Of a DNA stretch of 64,000 nt, positions 20,554 through 33,800 are shown in pieces. Made by a program: the position numbers and the translations under genes. Each line of letters opens with the position of its first letter. Within the stretch, counting starts at the first letter, position 1. The notes below the pieces were generated by a model. The model searched no databases and was not told where the DNA came from. It saw nothing but the letters and a program-made list of their open reading frames with translations. The stretch lies in assembly GCA_959347315.1 (NCBI GenBank), contig OY365813.1, forward strand, positions 32,554,635 to 32,618,634. Direction: 5' to 3'. Source of the stretch: Bimastos eiseni. Taxonomy: Eukaryota; Annelida; Clitellata; Crassiclitellata; Lumbricidae.

Positions 20554-21379
20554 ATTTGATAATAATGACTATTATACCAATATAACTATTACTTGCTATG
20601 TTTTTGGTATGACTCAGTAATCTACGCACACACACGCACACACACACACCAGTGAAAAGTGGTGCAATGATAATATGTAGTACAAATTTGAGCGTTGTTT
20701 ATTGTGGAACTTATAATTAACTGCACTGTGAAACTATACTGATTCCATGGTTCCAATAAGGTCACATCCGAGTCCAATGTCACACCCAGGTCAAAGCAGA
20801 GAAAGCATTTGTGAAAATAACTGCAGCTGTTGGTTGTTAACTCCATTGTTTGGAGCCACTGATGTTTTCGGAGTCAGATCAATGGATGTTTTCTGGGATG
20901 AAGCCAGAGGCATTTGGATGTTGGCCAGGTACAATGAGTGCAAGATAACTGAAATACGATAAGCCAAGGAATTTCTCGTGTAAGAAGAACACCTCTGCAT
21001 CTTGGCTGTAAACATGCACATTCAGCTAGTATCATCGGCTATGCAGTAATTCCCAGTGTAGTAACTGCATGTCTTCTTCTGTTATCCTCTGCCTTTTATA
21101 ATTAGCTGTATGTCCAATATCTTCATTGTTTAGGTTGCCCAGCCCTATCCTTTATGCTCGCTGTGACCCTACTTTATCAACCATTCCCATAAGTAGATGT
21201 TCTAGAGTGGGTGCTTTAAAATCATCCATAATAAATTGACTTCATTCTTTGCCTTCTTCATGACTTTCCCCTCCATTATTCCCTTGATCCTGGCATCATT
21301 TTCAGTTTTACCCATACTATTTAGTGAGATGGTTTCCCATTGACTTCCTCTATTTATTTTATTTCAAAAGTCTAACTTT

Positions 21380-21660
21380 ACAATATTTAAGAGGAGTCTA
21401 ATTCTCTTGGTTTTAGTTTGGAAATTTGCACAACTTTTATGATTTTTTTAGTTTTGCCTTAGTTTATGGCAACTTTATGCTAAGAAGCAGTAATCAGTAA
21501 ATACTAACAGTAGCAATATTTGTGTTTTTAGTTAGGTTGATTGTAGTTCTGTAAATACAAAAATTATGATTTTCGTTTTCAAAACAGAAAATTCGAAAAA
21601 CTCGGTGGTCTCCATTGTTTGTCTGAGCCCATGTTTGAGCCTATGTCGAGTACTACATAT
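21380..21660 (+). repeat. Dispersed direct repeat, copy 1
   Basis: Colinear with 24325-24600: both contain GTTTGGAAATTTGCACAA-like, CAGTAATCAGTAAATACTA-like and TTTCGTTTTCAAAA blocks, then a GTTTGTCTGA...GAGTATTAC end. The ~280-bp unit is non-coding and its class is unknown. Confidence 0.65.
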
Positions 21661-24324
21661 CTAATCCAGGCTTGAGACTGGCATTGCTATGGTGCATGCA
21701 GTGGCGGTGTTCTCAGTTTGTATATCACATTCTGAACAGTTCTATCATCAAAAGCCTTCCGAGACGACAGTTCTATGTAGTAACAAAGCAAGTCTTTCCG
21801 AGTGCCTGCTTTCTAAGCCGCATTTATTGTCTGGCCATTGACCATGGTGTATAATAATAATATAATAATAATAAAGACACATGTATATGGTGTCGCCATA
21901 CTCTTACAAGTGCACCAGACGAATTATTAGCATTCCCACTGTCTGACAATCTTAATGAAAACCAGAGTCTTCTTTTATGCTTTTGCTTGCATAGCGTTTA
22001 TTCTTGAGAAGCGACTCTGAATCCTTTTACTACCATGCATTTCACTTCTCTTACCATTTGATGATCCATACACCTCAATCAATTTATATTTTGTTGTTGG
22101 TAATGATTTTATTAAACGTATCTACAACAAACGAGTAAAGATTATTTTGGGCCGCTATGATGTAGTAGTTGGTGCGATAATCATGATTACAGATTATATA
22201 AATATTAAATATGAGAAATGTTTTATTTACAAATTTCTGAAGGTTCCAGTCGACCTCTGGCAAATCTTAAGGCACAGGTTGAGAACCGCTGTTCTATAAT
22301 GTATTTGCATAGATCTGTGTGTGAGTGATGACTATCTTCATTTATTTATCGATTTCTATGTCAGTCTCTTCTGGGTCTCCATGGTAAAATTGAGCAGTAT
22401 TTCGTTGGTCTCCTCGTAGCCTTGTGGCAGATGTTGTGTCTTGCGTAAGTTATTTTCTTTCTAACGTATTGCTCTAGCATTGGTGAATTAGATTTGAGTT
22501 ATTTCGTCGTGTGTAACAGCAGTCGTCTACTTCTTCTGTGCTGTCGATTTGGATAATTGCTTCGATTCATGACAAGTTAATTAACCGATGACGCTAACTT
22601 GAGCGACTCTTTTGTCTAGAGGAATGTAAGTGTGTTACCCTAGTTTGCGTCAACGTCTCTGTCAATTCTCCTACACAATTCAATCAATCAATATTAACTT
22701 GATATCAATTCCATCAAGATGCTTACTGAGAGTACTCCCACCCAGACACAGATTAAAAAAGCAGTTTTTATTTTTTAAGATGAATTAAAGGCAGAAGAAT
22801 TTGGTCTTTGGTAGCTGACCTAGCAGCACTGGAAGGCCGTTCCAAATAGACTCCGGACCCATAACAATGAATGCCAGAAATTTATGGTGGCAGTGCGTGA
22901 ATATGGGACTGGCAATTCGCCATAGAATGTAGAAATATGCATGCCTTAGCCCTTTCAAGAATGACTTTCAAGCATGTACTATTTTTAGATCTTGTTGACT
23001 GGTACCATGTTTTGTGATTGTGAGGGGTGCAAAAGCTGCTATATAAATAGCAACATACGTGCTATACTGAAGCAGAAGGGAGCAGACCATTGAGCTTGCC
23101 CTGACATTTATGAAATAAAAACTTAAATACATAACATTTTTAAATAAAGTGTGCTAAATTTTCTTAATTATTGTCAGCAAATTATCTTAAACTATTCCTA
23201 GAAAGATAAAACCTTAAATTTTGTAGTTTTTGTATAAATATGTAACACTTTTTTGTACATATCAACATTGATGTCACAGCTAAGAATGAATATGACAGTT
23301 CAAAAGGCTTTGTGGTAATCTGCAAGTTTAATTCAATTCTTGCTTTCCAGATTGTATCCCAATCTAATTAAGATTGTTGCATTCCAGACACTCATCAATG
23401 CCAGTTTGATTGCTTTCTCATATAGACTTCTATATCTCAGATTTCAGAAACCTATTATGCACGGAACTGGAAAATCCCTATGGAACGTCGTGTCACTAGT
23501 TTCTGGGTGATCATCGAGTGCAAGACATTTTCATATCTACTTGACATAACAAGCTGATTCATTAATTTTTAGAACTTTATGAAGATAAATTGACAAATAA
23601 CTATGTCAACAAAGAAGCAAACTTTAGATTGGAGCAACATCTATGTTTAAGAGTGAAACGTGTACATGGATATCTGAGGAGTCGCTAATACGGATACTTG
23701 CTAAAAATTTCAGTACACATTCATAGATTACAATAAATGTTTAGCTGCACTCTTCAGTAAGATCAAAGGAACTAATGTTACGTAAGTATGTAAGTCAACC
23801 AGCAAATAAAACTATTATTTCCCACATTGTGAACTGAGTCACCCTAGTATGTATGCTTGTGGAATGTATGTATCATGGATGAATGTGTGTGTATGTATGC
23901 ATTCGTGTGTGTGTGTCTTTGAATGCATGTTTATGTATGTGCATTACTGCAGTGGGTGCTAGTAGTCTCTCAACTAACCTAATGATCATATTAAAATATA
24001 TTACAATCAAAACAACCCAATGCCCAGCTGCTCACCGAGGCCCAGCTGCTTCCCGGCACCTATCGGCAGCTGCTCTCCCACGCAACAATAATTATGCATG
24101 CGCTTAAAAATTGCACCTGGCTTTGAAAAACACCTGTTAGGAAACATTGCTTTATACATTCCATCATGGCCAGAGACTGATTCAGGATGCTGATGAAAGC
24201 CACAGATTGAAATCTACTGATTGAATTCAGCCAATTTTGGTCACTGTTAGTGATGAACCTAGTGTAAATATCCTGCCAAATACCGAGTGTTACGAGTTGA
24301 GTTGTACCGATTCCGAGTTTCAAA

Positions 24325-24600
24325 TATTTAAAGAAAGTCTCATTCTACTGACTTTTAGTTTGACATTTTGCACAATCTTTAGGAATTTTTGGTTTTTCCT
24401 CAGTTTACACTGGGAAGTAGTAATTAGTAATTACTACAAGTAATAGTGTTTGTGATTTTGTTTGTGTTGATTATATTTCTGTAAATAAAATAATCCAATT
24501 TCGTTTTCAAAAAAGAAAAGTGGAATGTCGATTTTTATTCAGACTAGGACCATCGTTTGTCTGATTTTATGCCGAGTATTACCAAATGCCGAGTTTTGGT
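24325..24600 (+). repeat. Dispersed direct repeat, copy 2
   Basis: Second copy of the 21380-21660 unit. Here the edges carry TACCGAG / TGCCGAG motifs (24283-24320 and 24570-24595), which may be the element's ends. Confidence 0.65.
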
Positions 24601-25139
24601 TCATCCATAGTCACTATTCCATCCAGCTTCAGTTCAGTTCAACTTTCCTATCTGCTTTGATGGTATGAAATCCTTTGTGAGCAGTTTTTGGTGCATACTC
24701 TGACCTATTCAATATGGATGTGACCTGCATTCAATATGCTACAGTGATTTGCAACACAGATGTTTTGTGCTTTTTCATTATCTATATATAAATTATATAT
24801 AAGGTACTGTATTTGTGTGTGCCGTTTGGTGTATTAATTGTATGACTTCTACTGTGTTATTATATATATATATATATATCTATATATATTTATAGTTATA
24901 TATAGACTGTTTTGTGGTATAATTGTATGGCTTGTGTTTTAATAATCTGTGTGCATGAATAGATGTTCACAGCGATCTAGTTGATACAAGTGTAGTTCAG
25001 AAAATTAGTTGGTGAATTCACTGAATTGCCAGTTCAAATGTTGAAGTTTGAATCCCAGGAGAAGTGAAAACAACTCCAGCAGAGGATTATGACTGATTGA
25101 GACCTGACCAAATATAATCACACAGACATTGGGTGTTTG

Positions 25140-25440
25140 CTTTTGTGTGTCCATCCACATGGAATGACCTTCCTCCTTCACTGATTATGACTAAACTAAT
25201 GACTGGATTCTCTCCATCGGCATCTCACTCTTTAAGGGCATTTCTTTTCCCAAGGTTTTCCCGTGCTGAGAGCACCTCTGAATAGAAAAGATCATAAGAG
25301 TTTAAGATCGTGATGTCAGAATAGTAGGCTGAGAGCACCTCTGAGTAGTTATCTTGTGAGAGACACAATATGAATCTAAGGATATGATATGTGATTTGCT
25401 TCAAACGACCAGCTTTAGATGCCATGCACAGTTTGATAAA
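25140..25440 (+). repeat. SINE-like repeat, family E, with LINE-like tail
   Basis: It reads FAFVCPSTWNDLPPSL over its first part, a motif typical of LINE ORF C-termini (xxSTWNxLPxSL). It then continues as CATCTCACTCTTTAAGGGC and GTGCTGAGAGCACCTCTGA. A related pair lies at 29690-30020 in an ATP8A intron. It is probably a SINE sharing a LINE 3' end. Confidence 0.5.
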
Positions 25441-26530
25441 AGCTCTAAAAGGAGTCTTTGCATTCTAGAAAATGAATTTGTGTGGCATACAAGCTTAATG
25501 AGTTCACCGGAAAACCTCCCCTACACACACTCTGGCAGTGCCATTTCCAGGTATGGATAAAGGAGGAGGGTGATGCTAACTAACGATCTTTGGTATGACA
25601 GGGTGTCATTAAACTAACACCACTACTACTTCATCACCATCATCAGTTCTTTTATACATGACATTTTAAATTTATGATCTCTTGTCATCGGTTGTTTGTC
25701 AAGTCAATTGCTAAAAAAATTGAGCATTAGTTTAAGTGATGCTCTCATTTATATTAGTTATCTATGTAGTGTACATATTTATGGTCTGCCTTTATTTGAC
25801 ATTTTCTCTATGTACAGTCTTATGTTTCACTCATTTGTTTATGCTCATCTTTTGTGTCATTTCGTTATCAACTTATAACTTGACCTATTTAAAATTGCTT
25901 ATAAAATGTCTGTCTGACTGTCTCTCTCTCTCTCTTCGTCTGTCTGTCAACTCTTTGTCTTTCTCTCTCTGTCTGTCTTTTGCAGTATGCATTTACACGG
26001 TAAAAGAAATTGTTAATCACAGATTGAAGATTTGCTATATTCACGTGTTACTGGACTTGTGGTGTATGTCTTTTGGGTGCTTTTTCTTGTGCTCTTGGAG
26101 GAGTCTTCTGGCCGTTTTACTCACTGCTGCTTGCTCAAATGAGAGTGAACCAAGTTCTTTCCAATTTTTTCATTCTTTGTTTCTCCGATTTTTCTCTGTA
26201 TCCCTGTTTCTCAATGCCATCTATCAACTGTTGTCAAAAATCCTTTGGTTGGTTCCACGCTTGTGACTCTTTTCAGCTTATTGTGCATGTTTTTGCTCAC
26301 TAATATGTATTTTTTTATCGATCATGTGACATTTAACCTCATTTAGCCGGCACTGTAGATATATTGAAGTGGCATTATATAAATGCTCAATTACATTATG
26401 ATTACATTCTCCATCTCTCTCTTTCTCTGATTCTCTGTTTCAATGTCTAGTTCATTGTTTTTGCTGCATCTGAATTGTGTTCTGTTTCTTTTTGACTTTT
26501 CTGATTCGTTGTCATCTTCTGCCCTCACAG

Positions 26531-27099
26531 AGTACCAACCAATGCAGAGTCAGCAAGAGGGGTCGTGTTCGAGGACATCTGGGTCAGTTCGACCAACAGA
26601 GTATCGAACTATTCTCTTCAACCTACCACAAACTCAGAAATTCTGTTCGAATAAAATCAGGTGAGGTGATTTTCTACTTGCAAAGGATAAGGGTTCATTG
26701 ACTAGTATCTAGAAGAAATAGTACAACCTTTCTTATGTTTATGTTACAGCTAAACATTGTTGCATCTGTAAGGTAAATTCTTTGCCTTGAATTCAACAAC
26801 CTCATAACTTATGCAATAATGTTCCACAAATACAGTTTATTTTATGGAATTGATTACATCTGTGGGATGACACTTTTTATGCTGGTGTATCTGTATGTAG
26901 ATATTTTGTCTGTCTTTTCAGCACTGCCAAATACAACTTCTTATCGTTTCTACCGAAATTCCTGTTTGAACAGTTTCGTCGATACTCAAATGTCTTCTTC
27001 CTCTTCATTGCGCTCATGCAGGTAACTCTATTTTCCTCTACTCTCATTTGCCATTTGCACTGATTGTCAGCAATATCAGCCTCGACACGATTGACGGGA

Positions 27100-27155
<56 letters not shown>

Positions 27156-27891
27156 TTTGCCAAATACAGTGTACTGTGCGTAATCTAATCTCACTCTCGT
27201 GGTATTGAGATGCATGTGTTGCTACCCTCATCGCCTGTTGTCGCTTCTCTACTTCGACGCTACGGGAACCAGGAACTTTGAATAACGTTCCAACCATTAG
27301 TTCTGGATGAGAATCTGTTGACTGGGTTTTTCTTGTTTACGGGACATTGCTAAAAGTGACTGCTTTTTATAATCCACTCTTCAAGCTTTGTTCGTCTGAC
27401 TGTTTTATCATATTGATGTCGACATCATGTAGATTTGCATAGAGTAGAAATCTTGAAATTGCACTATAGGAATGTTTGGCCATGAAAGATACATTCCGAG
27501 TCACCTAAATATCTTATTTGATATTTGATTTTATTAATTTTAATTAAATTAGATATGTAAAAGCTAATTGCATGCCACAAGGCATCACCAAAACACAAGA
27601 AATTTGTAAGGACATTCATATCTGTTTCTTTTGGCCAGTATGGATGATAGTATTTTATGGGAAGGAGAAAGAATCGGTTTGCAAAACTGCTAATATCAAC
27701 TTTGTGCAGAGGTGCTATATAAATTTTGTAGATGAATGTTTGAGTCGATGCTGTGGCTCATCCGTTTTCCATGTTTTGTCTTCTCTTTGTAGCAAATTCC
27801 AAATGTATCTCCAACGGGACGATATACAACAGCGATTCCCCTACTGCTCATCCTATGTGTCTCAGCCTTAAAAGAAATTGTTGAAGACTTT
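26531..27891 (+). CDS. ATP8A: ATP8A part 1: N-terminus, TM1-TM2
   Basis: Exons 26531-26660, 26922-27021, 27793-27891. The first enters in phase 1 (AG TAC), so at least one upstream coding exon exists. It ends [20 protein letters not shown], equivalent to the RTIxxN...KFCxN block before TM1. The second holds [20 protein letters not shown] and the start of TM1 ([10 protein letters not shown]). The third holds [20 protein letters not shown] (TM2) and KEIVEDF. A TA microsatellite (about 27103-27153) sits in the intron after the second exon. Confidence 0.94.
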
Positions 27892-30800
27892 GTCAGTTTA
27901 TTTAAATTACTATTCTTATTATTGCCTTTAAAATTTTTATTACTGCAATTTTTTTGGCATCCCTTCAAGATTTCCTACTCAGGAGCACTCCCACCTCAAG
28001 CCTGGTCAAATAGAATAGTCTTAAGCGAAATTGTATTTGCCATTTTTATCAATCAGAATATTTTTTCTGCTTGGCTTGAAAATTATAATATCATTTATGC
28101 ATTAGGTTAAAAACACTTATTTTATTTATGCTTTGGATTAATGATAATATCATGTATACATTGGGTTTAAAATAATAGTATCATAGTTAATATATGATTA
28201 TATAGACTTTGAGAAAAAAGAAAGCTATAAAGTTTTTTTTTAATTGTGTATCTAATAAGATTTCTGTTCATTGTTCTTTCCAAGAAACGACATCGGGCAG
28301 ATGATGAAGTTAATAATCGAAAAGTATTAGGTAAGTATCGTTTATACTCAACTGCATAAGCGTCATTTTTAGTGATTTATATTCGGCATTTGTTGATGAA
28401 ATAGATTTATTAAGTTTAAGTAATGCTGCAATCTGAATCAAAGTGTCGTTAATTTAAATTTGAAATTGATTCAAGACAAATCTAAGTTACATGTCTCTGA
28501 TTGGTGTGTGCTGTGAGAGATGCTATGCAAATTTGTTGGTACAGTATGCTTCCAGAGTGCTTTACCTGGCTAATTGTAAAATTCAATGCAACTTAACCCA
28601 GAGACTATGAACATCCCAGCCATCTGTCAGCTGTCGACGGAAATTCGTTGGCTGGTTCCTCGCTTGTGTGGGTGCCAACCATTGGCGGCTCTTTTCAGCT
28701 TACTGTGCACTGTTTTGCTAATTGATGTAATATTATGACATTTGACATCATTTTGACTAGCGCAGAGATTGCCTCTGAGTAGATTTCTTAAGATGTTATA
28801 TAGCAAGTTTCATTGCTTGAACTGTACTTACACAAAGTGTTACGATTTTTCAGAGCAGACCTTTGGCAGATGATTGATATGCTTGTAAAGGACTTCTGAT
28901 GATGTTCCTTGAAAGTTTCAAATTTTCATTTAAAGTATACTATCATCTTGTGATTTTAGTTTTACGTGATCAAGACTGGAGACCGTTGACTTGGACGGAG
29001 GTTAAAGTCGGAGACATCGTAAAGATCACCAATGGACAGTTCTTTCCAGCTGATCTTGTTCTGCTTTCTTCTAGGTCAGGATCTGGTGACCATGGTCACA
29101 TATGAGTTACCAAGTGGCTAAAGTACTAAATATTTGTGATGCTGGATATCTTAAGTACTGGATATCTAGGGTACTGGATATCCAACATACTGGATAGCTA
29201 AGGCACTGGATAGCTAAGTACTAGATATATAAAGCACTATATATCTAAGGTACTAGATATATAAAGCACTAGATATCTAAGGTACCGGATATCCAATGTA
29301 CTGGTTGTGGAGATATATATATACAGTACTGGATATCTGAGGTGCTAAGTATCTGACATAATGAGTATCTAAGGTACTATTCATCTAAGATACTTTGAAT
29401 CCAATTTGTGTGAGTGTTTTGTGTCTTTAAGTTTTAACCACCACCCAGGTGCTCTTACTTGTTTGCATTGTTTTGTGTTCTACACAGTGAGCCTCAGGGC
29501 ATGTGCTACATTGAAACTTCAAATCTTGATGGAGAGACAAATCTGAAGATTAGACAGGTAACGGGTCTACTCTTCCGCCCATTCCATGTGATCTGGAAAT
29601 AAAACTTATTTATATCATTCATTCATTCACTATGAGAACTTATGTATGGCACCTCCTAGACTTGACAAATGACTGACAAGGCAGTTGCTGTTATGGGTCC
29701 ATCTACCTGAAATGACCTTCATCCATCCCTAAAGTAATGACTGGTTTCTCTCCATGAGCCTCTCAATCTTTCCTGAGGTTTCCGTGCTGAAACCACCTGA
29801 ATATTTATTCTGTGAGAGGCGCTATATAAATCTGCAGATACGATATGATAGATGAGAGGTACCAATGAGAAACTAATGACTGGTTTCTATCCATGGGCCT
29901 CTCAATCTTTAGAGGCGTTTCTCTTTCCCCGAGGTTTCCATGCTGAAAACACCTTTATGGTTATTCTCCTAGAGGGGCTATGTAAATCTGCAGATATGAT
30001 GTGATAGATGAGAGGTACCAATGAGAAATTGCATCTTTCTTTAAATTCCTGATTTCTGTCCTTTTCAGGGTCTTCCTCAGACTTCGTCGCTTCTGACGCA
30101 CCACGATATACTTGAACTGCACGGGGTCATCGAGTGCGAACTGCCCAACAGACACGTCTACGATTTTGTTGGCAACATCAGACCAGCCGGATCCCTGTAA
30201 GCAAGACATAAACTGATGTATTTAATTATACTAGTCTGTAAGCATGTCTAATTTAAGCAGATGTCATTGAATGCACTACATCATACTGTGCAACCTTTAT
30301 AAATCACCACTCAGTGATTCAGAGGCCTTCAACTCCAGTCAGTGCAAGTCACAGTGTTCATAAGTCTTGAACTTATGTGGTCATACAATGAGCGCTGATA
30401 ATAATAGTGTTGCTTGTTGTTGTCTGTTGTCTCTCAGTGCGTTGCCAATTGGTCCGGAACAGCTTCTGCTGAGGGGAGCCATTCTCAAGAACACACGATG
30501 GATGTTTGGTAAGATATTTCACTCGTGACACTAATCAGTATTATTTATGTGGGTTATAAATGATAAGAGATCATTATTGTTTGTCCTCCTCTACAGAACT
30601 GTTTAATATGCAGGAGCATAGTCTGGTGATGCCAACTAGGACTTGCTCCTGCCTACCTAGTCTAGCTCAGCTCTGTTTCCCCACTTTTAGTGCTCGGTGC
30701 TCACGCTCCCGTTGTTCAGCTGAGCAGGGGGTTTCCTCCATGTTTCTCATGCTTGCACTGCCACCAGGCAATCCTATCTCATCTTAATGAATGAGTGAAA

Positions 30801-33800
30801 ATGAGTGAATATCTAGCTTATTAATCACCATGGGGTTTTGTATTGCCTGCATATATTTATATAGCTCCATTTAGAGTGTGTTTCTTGCATTAGGTGTTGT
30901 CGTCTACACTGGCCACGAATCAAAGCTGATGTTAAATTCAACGTCTGCTCCGTTGAAACGCTCAACTGTGGAGAAGATCGTCAATACGCAGGTCCTCTCG
31001 GACTCTCTAGCTTACACTCTCTTTATAACACGATGGAGCCTTGAATGGCTGCCGATAGTTGAATTTGACTCCTGCAATAACGTGTCATCATTCATTCATA
31101 CTGTACTTGTAATCGTTCTGCGGTTTGTCAGTTTGAAATTAAAGGAAAATTTTGAAATAAAACTGGTACGTTCTATTCTTTATACTTCTTTGAGGGTTTG
31201 TATAACTGTACGTCTTGTGATTTTTGTGGCTTTGTCTAAATGCAGTTCCATATGGTTTCCAAAATGTACATCTTGTGGTTTTGCATGGATGCATATTCCC
31301 ATGTTTCTGTGATGAAATGCACTTCCCTATGGTGTGCATTATGCAATTCCTTGTGGTTTTTAAGATGCACATTCTTGTGGCTTGAATGGTGTACCACATG
31401 TGGTTTTGAAAAATGAACTTTCTTGTGTTTTTCCCTAAATGTACATCCGATTGGTTGAGCTGGGAGTGCCTCTGCATATGTTTCTTGAGAGGGTGCTATA
31501 TAAATGTAATGATGAATGAATTGATGAGTATTTGTTGTTTCTGTTGTTCCTTCTTTGACGATCGTTTGCTGTTGTAGACACTGATGTTGTTCGTTGTTCT
31601 TCTGGCTCTTTCTCTCATCAGTGCCATTGCAAATGAAATCTGGACGGCTCATATTGTGCAAGATCACTGGTATCTAGGCTTCCAAGGTACAACTATGAAT
31701 CAGTTGTAATGGTGTAACCTCTGAATTATTGAATCTTGGCTTCCACAGTGCAGCCTTTGAACACTAGACTCTTGACTTGACATATGTGTTGGGATCTTGT
31801 TGACTTGAACGGTGGTTTTTACAGATATAACTGGTTTTATCCTTGTGTACACTTTATGACTTGTAAAAACCTTGTTATGTGACTCATTTGGTGTACAGAG
31901 CATCAAAATTTAACTCACCTTTGACAAATGATCTCCATTCAATTAATTCTTTCATTCCGTATAGTGCATCCACAGATTAACGCTAAGGCTATTCATTAAC
32001 TAATTCGTTTATTACAAAGATTTATTTAGCACCCCTTCAAGGCTTCCGCCCAGGAGCGCTCCCGACTCCGACACGGCTGAATTGGCGATTATAATAGAAG
32101 TCTGATTGGACCCTGGGTGACAGGCTCAACACCAAAGAGAGTATGTTCTGCGGCAAGGGGCCAGCCACTGAGAAGGCACGATATGGTTTAGTAGTTGTGT
32201 CTAGGTTTTGTAAATGACTTGTGATTTATATATATGAATGCATTGTCTTAATTTCAGGTTTTGAGGCAACAAATTTCTTCTACAGTCTGTTGACATTCAT
32301 CATTCTCTACAATAATCTGATTCCTATCAGTCTACAGGTCACGCTGGAACTGGTCAAATTCGTTCAGGCCATCTTCATTAACTGGGTCAGTTGCATCACG
32401 ACTAGGTTCATCTAGCAACATCTATGATAACAGTCAATGCCACTTAAGCACACGATTATTATTTGGTTTTAAATTTCAAACTGACAAATTATAATGATGT
32501 TAACTTAGAATAATTAGCGACAATGATAATAGTAATAACGATTATTCAGTTATTATGGTAATTATATTACTGAATCTTAGCAATTGGTTTATAAAGAGTA
32601 TAATTGCTTATTTGCTTACTTACTAAGCAGCTTGCATTGGCCATTGTGTTAAACAGATTGTCATTTGTCTGCAAAGTACTGCATGACTTTGTTTGAATCT
32701 TATCTCTACAACACACGGAGTCCATACTTCTGTGCTATATGAATTGTTCTATTTTAATTAAGTTTAATTTAGTAATTTAATTTATTATTTGATTAACTGT
32801 TTTTAAATTAAGTTTAATTAAACTGTAGGAGTGCACATGCCTTGTGACGACTAATCATTAAAACATCCAGATTCATTAAAATGTTAATTAAATTTGAGGT
32901 CAGTCATATTTTACTCTTAATCATTTTTATTCTTATGACATCATTCATACTTTGAATTGAACTTTTAGCTTTTATTTGTTAAATATATCTAATTCTGTTT
33001 TAATTTCCAGGATATGGAAATGTATCATGAGGAGAGCAACACACCAGCCGTTGCTCGAACTTCTAATCTCAACGAAGAATTAGGCCAGGTCAGATGCTAA
33101 ACAAACAGTTCCTTAATGTGATGTAATCGGACATTTTTAAAGCGTCCCTTCAAGATATCTATGCTGAGTTTCTCTCTGTGTTGGCCTAAATTATGTTAAT
33201 TGTCAATTTGTCATTACTAACAATATTAAATTTGCTTCTGCAGCTACAAGAGTGGTGCTTAGAAATCGAACTGCGGTCAGTTTTCAGTTGCTACTTCAGA
33301 GGCAAATCTGGATCGACTTCTGTCGGTAGTAGGATGTGGCGAGCATGCTCTTATATTGAGGATGCCACGTCTTCATTTTATTAAACTTGCCATTTCATTT
33401 TACGAGTCGTATAAGAATAATTAGGTCAGGTCAGATGTTTATTGAACTAGGTCAGGTTAGATTGATGCAGCTCAGATTTATTATTGATGAGAATCATGAA
33501 TGTGGTTCCATTTGTTTTTGTACTTGTGAAATTTTTGAAGCACTACTCTAAAAGACTAAGGACAAAACACAAGCTCATTAATGCTGCATCATATCAGAGG
33601 AGTTGTCCTGATATCGGTGTCCAGTGGATATCCGAGTCTGATTGCCAGAGTGACCAGAGACTGGCCGAAAATGAGAACTCTTCTAGCTGCGGAAGCAAAT
33701 TTAATATTGCTAAGTCCATTTTGCCGTACACTATTTTGCCGTTTTATTAAATTAATTCATGTTAAAATATTTAAGAATTCTTCTGGTGAAATGTTTCTTT

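Larger units (their letters stand above)
20554..26530. other. Upstream region of ATP8A; first coding exon(s) not found
   Basis: About 6 kb with no coding exon that could be read. It contains a short CA run (20624-20650), a direct repeat pair (21380-21660 and 24325-24600), an AATA run (about 21845-21873), a TGTA/GTGT tract (about 23880-23945) and a TA run (about 24860-24905). It also holds a LINE-tail/SINE-like repeat (25140-25440), a TC-rich tract (about 25918-25980) and a reversed family-A SINE (26245-26405). The missing 5' exon of ATP8A, about 15-25 codons, could lie here or further left. Confidence 0.45.

Noticed and set aside
20095..20559. 154-codon ORF
   Set aside because: It runs through the inverted-repeat arm and the Helitron-like terminus; no protein family is recognisable.
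25736..26266. 176-codon hydrophobic ORF
   Set aside because: Low-complexity TC/TTT-rich DNA plus a reversed SINE; the apparent membrane segments reflect T-rich composition.
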